A stretch of DNA of 40,901 bases from Candidatus Solincola quzhuomuensis (GTDB taxonomy: Bacteria > Actinomycetota > Geothermincolia > Geothermincolales > RBG-13-55-18): contig JACVJF010000013.1 of the NCBI GenBank assembly GCA_015711855.1, positions 1 through 40,901 on the forward strand, read 5' to 3'. Positions 34,230 to 40,901 of the stretch are shown here, in pieces. The first letter of the stretch is position 1. Each line of letters opens with the position of its first letter. The translations under genes and the position numbers were made by a program. The notes beneath the pieces are model-generated. The model worked only from the letters and a program-made list of their open reading frames with translations. It searched no databases and was not told the origin of the DNA.

Positions 34230-34258
34230 AGATTAACATCAACATACTACTCCGTCAA
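34230..34258 (-). promoter_or_regulatory. Predicted promoter of the hydratase / acyl-CoA dehydrogenase unit
   Basis: On the minus strand TTGACG (34258-34253), a 17-nt spacer and TAATCT (34235-34230). Transcription would start near 34223 and give a leader of about 177 nt. Confidence 0.65.
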
Positions 34259-34411
34259 TAAACCCGCCGCCCCGGCTGCCTTCTCCCATTTCCCTCTATA
34301 CCCCTCGCAAACTCGACCGGACGAGCATCAGGGTTTCCGGATCGATTGTGATAGATCACCTTTTCTCCTCCCCGATCCGGCTGTTTTATCGATATGATCC
34401 GGCGGTCTCGA

Positions 34412-34460
34412 CCTTTCCTCCAGGAAAGAGCCCGCGGAAAAGATACGGTACCTTTTCCGC
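34412..34460. repeat. Two adjacent perfect inverted repeats in a gene-free spacer
   Basis: CTTTCCT/AGGAAAG around a 2-nt centre (34412-34427), and GCGGAAAAG/CTTTTCCGC, 9 bp with a 9-nt loop (34434-34442 and 34452-34460). A third pair, CCGGATCG/CGATCCGG, lies just left (34337-34344 and 34373-34380). None is followed by a T-run on either strand. The surrounding 34259-34775 holds no gene I can support. Confidence 0.5.
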
Positions 34461-34775
34461 TAAAAACTCCCCCTTCAAGCCGTCCGCGATACGCTTGCCT
34501 CCCCTGGGGCACCGCCGGGAGACAACCTTTGGGCAGCGTTCCGGACGCATATTGCCGCCGGCACTCGCGCCGCCTCTTCCGGCACTCACCAATAGGCACG
34601 CCTAAAGCGGGCCGCGGCGGAAGGTTCGCCAACCTCGCTGTGACGCATAAAAGGCGTACATATACATATATAGTGATCTTGTATGTTATACGGGTGTCCC
34701 GAAGGTTACCCTGGCCCAGACCATGAAGACCCCTGGGGATCTTTTACCTCAAACCAAGATTCTTCCCCCTAGACC

Positions 34776-34804
34776 TTGTTGCCGCCCGGCAGGATAAATA
34801 TAAT
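34776..34804 (+). promoter_or_regulatory. Predicted promoter of the Na/phosphate cotransporter gene
   Basis: TTGTTG (34776-34781), a 17-nt spacer, and a perfect TATAAT (34799-34804). The start site would be near 34811, leaving a leader of about 58 nt. The TTG at 34776 is in frame with the gene, but it is promoter sequence rather than a start codon. Confidence 0.65.
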
Positions 34805-34868
34805 TGCCCATTGGGTGAGGGATAGAGGTCGTGACGAAAGCGACTGGTCACCCGGGGAGAAAAGCACG

Positions 34869-36539
34869 GTGAAATTAGAGGCCACCTCCATCTGGTTCGG
34901 GATCTTGGTCCTCTTTGGAGGTTTGGGCCTTTTCCTTTTCGGCATGTACCTCATGAGTGAGGGGCTGCAGCTGGCGGCTGGAGACCGCCTGCGCCGCATG
35001 CTGGAGAGCCTGACCCGCAACCGCTTCCGCGGGGTTCTGGTGGGAACGGGGGTCACCGCCCTCATCCAGAGCTCCTCGGCCACCACGGTCATGCTGGTGG
35101 GCCTGGTCAACGCCGGGTTGATGAAGTTCTCCCAGTCCGTGGCGGTCATCTTCGGGGCCAACATCGGTACCACCATCACCGGTCAGATAGTGGCCTTCAA
35201 CGTGAAGACCCTTTCCTTCCCCTGCATCGGACTGGGCTTCGTGCTCTACCTCTTAGCTCGCAGAAAAGTCTGGAGGTATACCGGCCAGGTGCTTTTGGGA
35301 TTCGGCATCCTATTCTTGGGCATCGAGCTCATGAAGGGCGGGCTGGCTCCCTTGAGCCAATCGGGCACGTTCGAGAACTGGTTGATTCGCTACGGCAGCA
35401 ATTGGTTCCTGGGCCTCCTTCTGGGGATCGTCATCACCAGCCTGGTGCAGAGCTCCTCCGCCACCACGGGCATGGTCATAGCCATGGGCGCCGCCGGAGT
35501 CCTATCCGCGAACGGGGCCAATCCCCTGCGCATAGCCATCCCCATCATTTTGGGATGCAACATAGGTACCTGCATCACCGCCTTCATCGCCAGCCTCGGC
35601 GCCAGCATGCCGGCCAAGCGGGTGGCTATCGCCCACTACCTGTTCAACGTATCGGGGACCCTCCTTTTCCTGCCGTTTTTGGCCTGGCTGCCCAAGCTGA
35701 CCCTGCGCATCTCGGAATTCTTCGGAGCCGGTCCGGAGAACATCGCGCGACAGATAGCTATGTTCCACACCTTCTTCAACCTCACCATGACCGTTCTTTG
35801 GCTACCCTTCGTCAACCAGTTCATTCGTCTGGTGAAGTTCATCAAGCGCGGAGAAGAGCCGATGGTGGAGCGCGATCCCCTGTTCCTGGACCCCCGTATC
35901 TTCCACAACCCGGCCCTGGCCTTGGAGATGGCCCGCAAGGAGATAACCCGCATGGGCCGCATCACCCTGGACATGCTCCGCACCTCGGTGGGCTATCTCA
36001 AGAAGATGGACCGAGGAGGCAAGAAGCAGCTCATGGAGATGGAATCCATAGTGGACGGACTGGCCCACTCCATCACCGAGTATCTATCCAAGCTCTCCCA
36101 AGAGCCTCTGTCCGGCGAGCAGTCCGACCGCCTGGTGGGCTACATGCACGCGGTCAACGACATCGAGCGCATCGGGGACCACGCGGAGAACATCATGTAC
36201 CTGGCCCTCAACAAATCCGAGGACGGCCTGGCCTTCACGGAGACGGCCAAGCAAGAACTGGAAGATATTTCTAGTACGGTATTGGACATGTACGAGGGGA
36301 TAATCGACGCCTTCGAGAAGGAAAGCTCGGACGAAGCCCGGCATTACCAGTCCTTCGAGCATTTGGTGGACGAGATGGCCAGCCGCTTCCGCCGCAACCA
36401 CCTGGCCCGCCTAAACCGCGGAGAGTGCGACGGTTCGGCGGGTGTGGTCTTTCTGGACACCTTGAGCAACCTGGAACGCGTAGGCGACCTGGCCAACAAC
36501 GTGGGCCACGTGACCACCGGGGCATTGGAAAAGCTGTGA
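34869..36539 (+). CDS. Na/Pi cotransporter family protein with PhoU-like tail
   Basis: A 556-residue inner-membrane transporter of the NptA/SLC34-like family. The duplicated QSSSATT motif, at 67-73 and 194-200, marks the two inverted halves of the phosphate/sodium site. About eight to ten hydrophobic segments run to about residue 320. The C-terminal part from about 345 is helical, with two PhoU-like stretches (VNDIERIGDHAENIMYLAL and LERVGDLANNVGH). The start is GTG 34869 with GGGGAG nine nt upstream; the preceding in-frame TTG lies in the promoter. It is probably monocistronic. Confidence 0.92.
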   Translation: MKLEATSIWFGILVLFGGLGLFLFGMYLMSEGLQLAAGDRLRRMLESLTRNRFRGVLVGTGVTALIQSSSATTVMLVGLVNAGLMKFSQSVAVIFGANIGTTITGQIVAFNVKTLSFPCIGLGFVLYLLARRKVWRYTGQVLLGFGILFLGIELMKGGLAPLSQSGTFENWLIRYGSNWFLGLLLGIVITSLVQSSSATTGMVIAMGAAGVLSANGANPLRIAIPIILGCNIGTCITAFIASLGASMPAKRVAIAHYLFNVSGTLLFLPFLAWLPKLTLRISEFFGAGPENIARQIAMFHTFFNLTMTVLWLPFVNQFIRLVKFIKRGEEPMVERDPLFLDPRIFHNPALALEMARKEITRMGRITLDMLRTSVGYLKKMDRGGKKQLMEMESIVDGLAHSITEYLSKLSQEPLSGEQSDRLVGYMHAVNDIERIGDHAENIMYLALNKSEDGLAFTETAKQELEDISSTVLDMYEGIIDAFEKESSDEARHYQSFEHLVDEMASRFRRNHLARLNRGECDGSAGVVFLDTLSNLERVGDLANNVGHVTTGALEKL

Positions 36540-36687
36540 TCTCTCGCACGATAGGGAACCGCGCTCCGTCGCTCGTAATACGACGATGAGATGAGATAAC
36601 ATGTTTTCCGACCTCGGAGAAGATAGATCTCGGTCCATAATCAAGATCGGCAAGCTTTTCCTCCATAGCGGGTAGAATTATAAAAAA

Positions 36688-37620
36688 ATGCGCAAGATGA
36701 GCGGTAAGACGTCAATGGAATTCAGCGCCGATTTTTACAGGGACCTCCTGGACAGCATAAGCGACGGAGTATATTTTCTGGACGGCGACAGGCGGATCAC
36801 TTTCTGGAACAAGGGCGCGGAAGCGCTCACCGGGTACCGCAGCGACGAGGTGATAGGTTGCTTCTGTCGGGAAGACGTGCTCGAGCACACGGACGAGAAG
36901 GGGAACCGGCTTTGTGACGTGGACTTATGCCCTTCGGTCAAAGCCCTCACGGACGGCGAGGCAAGGGAAGAGATACTTTTCCTAAAACATAAAAAGGGTT
37001 ACCGGGTCCCCGTGCTCACGAAGATCTTCCCCATGAGAGGAGCGCCGGAAGGCGTGAAGGGCGTCGTGGTCACCTTCAGCAATGCCTCCCATATATTGGA
37101 ATACATCCAAATTATAAGCGAGTTGAGAAAGCTCTCTCTGATGGATCCCCTGACGGGTATCGGCAACCGTAGATTCGCGGAGATGAACCTCCACCTGCGT
37201 CTAGAGGAGCTGGAAAGGTACGGGTGGAGTTTCGGGGTCCTCTTCGTCGACCTAGACGACTTCAAGGTCGTCAACGACCTGTATGGCCACGAGGCCGGTG
37301 ACCAGCTTCTCAAAGTGGTGGCCACCACCCTACGCAACAGCCTGCGCGTCTTCGACACGGTAAGCCGCTGGGGCGGCGAGGAGTTCTTGATCCTCGTGGT
37401 CAACGTGGACCTGGAACGCCTTAGTCGGATAGCGGAAAAACTCCGTCTGCTGGTGGAACAGTCCGGAATAAGGATAGACGGCAGGCGGGTGGGGACGACC
37501 GTTTCCATAGGCGGCACCTTGGCAAGGGAAAAGGACACCGTTCAAGAACTCGTGGTCAGAGCGGACGCCAACATGTATCGGGCCAAATTGGAGGGCAAGA
37601 ACCGCGTGGTTGTGTCCTGA
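36688..37620 (+). CDS. PAS-GGDEF diguanylate cyclase
   Basis: A 310-residue soluble signalling protein making cyclic di-GMP. A PAS domain (about 15-140) is followed by a GGDEF domain: DPLTGIGNRR at 153-162, FVDLDDFK metal site near 187-193, and active site GGEEF at 229-233. The inhibitory I-site RVFD is at 220-223, exactly five residues before GGEEF, so product inhibition is expected. The PAS domain has four cysteines (58, 60, 76, 81) in the pattern CFC-x15-C-x4-CP. No Shine-Dalgarno precedes the ATG; a TAGAAT box ends 10 nt before it, so the mRNA may be nearly leaderless. Confidence 0.92.
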   Translation: MRKMSGKTSMEFSADFYRDLLDSISDGVYFLDGDRRITFWNKGAEALTGYRSDEVIGCFCREDVLEHTDEKGNRLCDVDLCPSVKALTDGEAREEILFLKHKKGYRVPVLTKIFPMRGAPEGVKGVVVTFSNASHILEYIQIISELRKLSLMDPLTGIGNRRFAEMNLHLRLEELERYGWSFGVLFVDLDDFKVVNDLYGHEAGDQLLKVVATTLRNSLRVFDTVSRWGGEEFLILVVNVDLERLSRIAEKLRLLVEQSGIRIDGRRVGTTVSIGGTLAREKDTVQELVVRADANMYRAKLEGKNRVVVS

Positions 37621-37648
37621 TTGGAAACGCCGAGGAGGTAAGGAAGTC

Positions 37649-38620
37649 ATGCCGGACTACGTAAAACCGGTGGTGGTGGTCAGCAAATGCCTGGGTTTTG
37701 AGGCGTGCCGCTGGAACGGAGAGATCGTTCGCGACGAATTCGTGGGGCTTCTGGACTCTTTCGTGCAGTTCATCCCCGTATGCCCCGAGCTGGAGATCGG
37801 CTTGGGGGTACCTCGTGATCCCATTCACATAGAGGCGGGCAAGGAGGGTCGCCGGCTCATCCAACCGGCGACCGGTAGGGACGTTACCGAGAGCATGCTC
37901 TCCTTCTCCAAGACCTTTCTCGATTCGCTACCCGAAGTTGACGGCTTCCTGCTCAAGGCGCGCTCGCCCAGCTGCGGCATCGGGGACGTGAAGGTCTTTC
38001 CTTACGGGGGCGGTGAATCGGGCGCCGTGGACAAGGGACCGGGCCTCTTCGGTGAAGAGGTGCAGCGGAGGTTCCCCCTGCTGCCGGCGGAAAGCGAGGG
38101 TCGCCTAAGGAACTTCCGCCTGCGCGAGCACTTCCTGGTGCGCATATTCACCAACGCCCGCTTCCGGGAAGCCGCAAAAAAAAGGACGATGGAAGCGCTG
38201 GTGGACTTCCACAGCCGCCACAAATTCCTGCTCATGTCCTACAACCAGTCGGAACTGAAGGCCATGGGGAGATTGGTGGCCAATCCGGAGCGCCGCCCTC
38301 AGAAGGAACTGTTCCGGCTCTATGGTGAACACCTCCGCAAAGCCCTCGCCCGGCCGCCCCGTTACGCCAGCAACATCAACGTGCTCATGCATTCCATGGG
38401 ATATTTCTCCGACCGGCTCACTCCGGGAGAGAAAGCGCACTTCCTGGAAGCACTGCGAAGGTACCGGGAGAAAAGGATACCCTTGAGCGCTCCCGTGGAG
38501 ATAGTAAATTCCTGGATAAACAGGTTCGGCGAGAAATACCTAGCCGAACAGACCTATTTCCGGCCCTATCCCGAGGAGCTGGTCATGATCAGCGATTCCG
38601 GCAAGGGAAGGGACTTTTGA
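37649..38620 (+). CDS. DUF523-DUF1722 fusion protein (TudS-like N-terminus, YbgA-like C-terminus)
   Basis: A 323-residue two-domain protein. The N-terminal DUF523 part has cysteines 14 (SKCLG), 45 (VCPELEIGLG) and 109 (SPSCGIG), matching the three cluster ligands of the thiouracil desulfidase TudS. The C-terminal DUF1722 part, from about 190, includes LMSYNQSELKAMGRLVAN and MGYFSDRLTPGEKAHFLE. AGGAGG lies about 10 nt before ATG 37649. It precedes a photolyase gene on the same strand, the same neighbourhood as ybgA-phr in E. coli. The substrate is not known; desulfidation of a thionucleobase is an inference. Confidence 0.85.
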   Translation: MPDYVKPVVVVSKCLGFEACRWNGEIVRDEFVGLLDSFVQFIPVCPELEIGLGVPRDPIHIEAGKEGRRLIQPATGRDVTESMLSFSKTFLDSLPEVDGFLLKARSPSCGIGDVKVFPYGGGESGAVDKGPGLFGEEVQRRFPLLPAESEGRLRNFRLREHFLVRIFTNARFREAAKKRTMEALVDFHSRHKFLLMSYNQSELKAMGRLVANPERRPQKELFRLYGEHLRKALARPPRYASNINVLMHSMGYFSDRLTPGEKAHFLEALRRYREKRIPLSAPVEIVNSWINRFGEKYLAEQTYFRPYPEELVMISDSGKGRDF

Positions 38621-38646
38621 GAAACGCTTGGACGGCTAAAAGTCCC
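38610..38646 (+). other. Long-loop hairpin across the DUF523-DUF1722 stop codon
   Basis: GGGACTTTT (38610-38618) and AAAAGTCCC (38638-38646) form a perfect 9-bp stem whose first arm reaches into the stop codon. There is no T-run after it. It may limit read-through into the photolyase gene or protect the 3' end. Confidence 0.4.
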
Positions 38647-38824
38647 TCGAAGGTCCGGGAAGCTACGGATTGACAACAAGCAACGATCTTAGGGCAGAAC
38701 ATGCCCTCGCACCGGGCACATAAAAGCGATAACCCACCGGGGTAGAAAGTCAAAAACGGCATTCGCGACAATGGAACGGCCCGTTAAAAGCGGCTAGCAA
38801 AGACAAACAAGAGGTCTCACGAGC

Positions 38825-40195
38825 ATGATCCGAGAGGAAAGGGTGAGAGTCCTCAAGTCCGGTAGTCCCGCTCCGGGACGTTACGTCCTATATTGGATGC
38901 AGGCCTCGCAACGGGCAGTGTACAACCACGCCCTGGAATTCGCCGTGGAGAGGGCCAACGACCTGAACCTCCCCCTGGTGGTCTTCTTCGGTATCACCCC
39001 CCGCTACCCCGGGGCCAACCGACGCCACTACCTCTTCATGCTGGAGGGACTGAGAGAGGTGGGAGAGGCCCTCGGCGATCGGGGCGCGCAGTTCGTGGTC
39101 CGCAAGGTCTCACCGGAAAAGGGCGCCCTGCGACTGGCCGGCGACGCCTCCCTTTTGGTGGTGGACAGGGGATACCTCCGCAAACAAAGGGAATGGCGGG
39201 CATGGATAGCACGCCGCTCGCCCTGCCCGGTCGTCCAGGTGGAAAGTGACGTGGTGGTGCCCGTGGAGGCGGCCTCTTCCAAGGAAGAATACGCGGCGGC
39301 AACCTTCCGACCCAAAATATCACGCCTGCTTCCCGCCTTCCTGGCCCCCCTCTCCCCGCGCGACCTCAGGAAAAAAAGTCCGAACTTGGACCTGGAGGGG
39401 GTGGATCTCTCCGACCCCGTCCGGCTGACCAGGGAGATACGCGCGGCGCCGGCCCCCGATCCCCTGCTGATCCCCCCCGGCGGTACCTCGGAAGCTCTGG
39501 TGCGGCTGCGTTCCTTCATCCACGAGAAGCTGGACCGCTACCACCTCCTCTCCAATCATCCGGAACTGGACTACACTTCCGGGCTTAGTCCCTACCTCCA
39601 TTTCGGGCAGGTATCCCCCCTGCAGGTGGCCCTGGAGATAAGAAAAGCGGGTGGGCCGGGAGCGGAGGCCTTCCTCGAGCAGCTCATCGTGAGACGCGAG
39701 CTTTCCGTGAACTTCGTCTTCTACAATCCCGCCTACGATTCCCTGGACGCTCTACCCACCTGGGCCCGACGGACGCTGGAGGACCACGCCGCCGACCGCC
39801 GAGAATACCTTTATTCCCTTGAGGAACTGGAGGAAGCCCGTACCCACGACCGCTTCTGGAACGCCGCGCAGATGGAGATGCTTATCACCGGCAGGATGCA
39901 CAACTACATGCGCATGTACTGGGGAAAGAAGATCCTCGAATGGACGCCGAACGCGAAGGAAGCCCTCAGGATCATGCATTACCTTAACGACAAGTACGAG
40001 CTGGATGGGAGGGATCCCAACGGCTATGCGGGGATCCTCTGGTGTCTCGGCAAGCACGATCGTCCCTTTTCCGAGAGAAAGGTGACGGGCAAGGTCCGCT
40101 GGATGAGCGCGGAGGGTTTGCGCCGGAAGTTCGACATGGAGGCTTACGTCAAAAGAATCAGCCGTTACCACGAGCAATGGAAGAGCGGCAAGTGA
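38825..40195 (+). CDS. phr: Class II deoxyribodipyrimidine photolyase
   Basis: Light-driven repair of cyclobutane pyrimidine dimers with FAD. It is 456 residues. Class II signatures are the opening VLYWMQASQR (21-30), YPGANRRHYLFMLEGL (61-76), LLVVDRGYLRKQREWR (110-125), SGLSPYLHFGQVSP (252-265), and the FAD/DNA region starting FWNAAQMEML (344) through RMYWGKKILEW (to 373). The antenna-binding N-terminal Rossmann part is complete. The gap of 204 nt to the upstream gene contains a TTGACA without a matching -10 box, so the promoter is unresolved. Confidence 0.95.
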   Translation: MIREERVRVLKSGSPAPGRYVLYWMQASQRAVYNHALEFAVERANDLNLPLVVFFGITPRYPGANRRHYLFMLEGLREVGEALGDRGAQFVVRKVSPEKGALRLAGDASLLVVDRGYLRKQREWRAWIARRSPCPVVQVESDVVVPVEAASSKEEYAAATFRPKISRLLPAFLAPLSPRDLRKKSPNLDLEGVDLSDPVRLTREIRAAPAPDPLLIPPGGTSEALVRLRSFIHEKLDRYHLLSNHPELDYTSGLSPYLHFGQVSPLQVALEIRKAGGPGAEAFLEQLIVRRELSVNFVFYNPAYDSLDALPTWARRTLEDHAADRREYLYSLEELEEARTHDRFWNAAQMEMLITGRMHNYMRMYWGKKILEWTPNAKEALRIMHYLNDKYELDGRDPNGYAGILWCLGKHDRPFSERKVTGKVRWMSAEGLRRKFDMEAYVKRISRYHEQWKSGK

Positions 40196-40375
40196 TGCCC
40201 GCTCCACGCATGTTTTACCCACTCCGGAGTCGTCAATAATAAAAGAGAGAAAACTTTAATCGCCGAGTCCTCTATCCATGGGACATCCTTCGAAGACGGT
40301 GTCTCCTATCATGGACTTACGCGACGGGAAAGAACTCGCCGTGAGGGTGGACTCGCTTGAGGGCCGGGAGCTGGT

Positions 40376-40901
40376 ATGTGGTGGATAATAGCAACCCTCG
40401 GCGGCTTCTTACTGGGTTCGGTGCCCTTTTCCCTTATCCTGGGAAAACTGGTCCTAAAGACCGACGTGCGGCGTTATGGAGACGGTAATCCGGGTTCGGC
40501 CAACGTCTTTAGGGCGGGTGGGTTTCGGTTGGGTTTGGCCGCCGGTATACTGGATTTCATGAAAGGCGCCCTTCCCGTGGGCCTGGCTCGGTTCTTCCTG
40601 GGAATAGAGGGATGGCGGGTCCTGCCCGTAGCCATCGCGCCCCTGCTAGGCAGCGCGCTCTCCCCCTTCCTCCGCTTCCGGGGAGGAAAGTCCATCGCCG
40701 CGACCTTCGGAGTATGGACCGGCCTGCTCATGTTCGAGGGCCCTTTGGCACTCGGGATATGCCTGGCCATCTTCGCCGCCGTCCTGTCGTCCGACGCCTG
40801 GTCGGCAGTGCTCGGTTTTACCGCTTTTCTGGTCTATCTCGTCGTGCGTAGGTCCAATGAGGTCATCTTGGCGGTATGGGCGGTCAATGCCGTCCTCATG
40901 T
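40376..40901 (+). CDS. plsY: Glycerol-3-phosphate acyltransferase PlsY, N-terminal part
   Basis: Membrane enzyme that transfers the acyl group from acyl-phosphate (made by PlsX or FakA) to glycerol 3-phosphate. The frame is open from ATG 40376 to the window edge, 175 residues of a usual 195-220. Motif 1 GSVPFSLILGK, motif 2 GDGNPGSANVFRAGG and motif 3 FRGGKSIAATFG are all present, amid hydrophobic segments. GGGAG lies about six nt before the start. The 180-nt gap upstream holds no gene I can support. Confidence 0.94.
   Translation, partial: MWWIIATLGGFLLGSVPFSLILGKLVLKTDVRRYGDGNPGSANVFRAGGFRLGLAAGILDFMKGALPVGLARFFLGIEGWRVLPVAIAPLLGSALSPFLRFRGGKSIAATFGVWTGLLMFEGPLALGICLAIFAAVLSSDAWSAVLGFTAFLVYLVVRRSNEVILAVWAVNAVLM

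Noticed and set aside
34255-34632. 125-codon minus-strand frame in the hydratase-transporter spacer
   Set aside because: Composition is arginine/glycine-rich without secondary-structure pattern or homology cues, it overlaps inverted repeats and a promoter, and it has no ribosome site.
38668-38700. TTGACA upstream of the photolyase gene as a promoter
   Set aside because: No acceptable -10 hexamer lies 15-19 nt downstream.
40278-40388. 36-codon frame overlapping the start of plsY
   Set aside because: No ribosome site, no recognisable family, and it overlaps plsY in another frame; a chance frame is more likely than a leader peptide.

Overview
The window is GC-rich bacterial chromosome. Its first third carries a Gram-positive housekeeping block on the minus strand: smc, degV, rnc, plsX, rpmF, DUF177, a DivIVA-like coiled-coil gene, coaD, rsmD, recG, fakA and an Asp23 gene, with rpmB divergent from it. 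The coiled-coil gene beside coaD, the base composition and the frequent GTG/TTG starts suggest a deep-branching Actinomycetota. An oxygen-sensitive 2-hydroxyacyl-CoA dehydratase-type activase/component pair and a histidine-type Thi4 suggest an anaerobe. The taxonomic call is inference only; no rRNA gene is present.

Layout. 1-11.9 kb: housekeeping block. 11.9-15.6 kb: a class III aminotransferase with a kinase-like protein of unknown role, a lipoprotein and a small phosphodiesterase. 15.9-20.94 kb: a complete-looking thiamine operon (thi4-thiE-thiC-thiL-thiD) under a TPP riboswitch with a visible terminator. 20.94-21.54 kb: gene-free, AT-richer, pyrimidine-rich spacer with a degenerate 38-bp tandem repeat. 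21.5-23.1 kb: DUF1844 protein, then tRNA-Arg(CCG) followed at once by a zinc-ribbon TPR gene and an Sm-like gene. 23.2-31.8 kb: a long minus-strand array holding queD, queC and queE (7-deazapurine synthesis), DUF366, a methyltransferase, DUF3786, HNH and MBL-fold proteins; it is headed by the dehydratase-like protein and its ATP-dependent activase, and the activase is 1 nt from queD. 31.98-34.05 kb: acyl-CoA dehydrogenase and enoyl-CoA hydratase behind a strong promoter and a leader that can fold in two exclusive ways. 34.05-34.87 kb: gene-free and rich in inverted repeats. 34.87 kb to the end (plus strand): Na/phosphate cotransporter, PAS-GGDEF protein, DUF523-DUF1722 protein, class II photolyase and the start of plsY.

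How genes work together. DegV (FakB-like), FakA, PlsX and PlsY cover acyl-phosphate formation and first acylation of glycerol 3-phosphate. The thi genes supply both halves of thiamine and the final phosphorylation, with Thi4 replacing the ThiG route. QueD/E/C make preQ0. The most unusual arrangement is the coupling of a reductive dehydratase-type radical system to queD/queC/DUF366.
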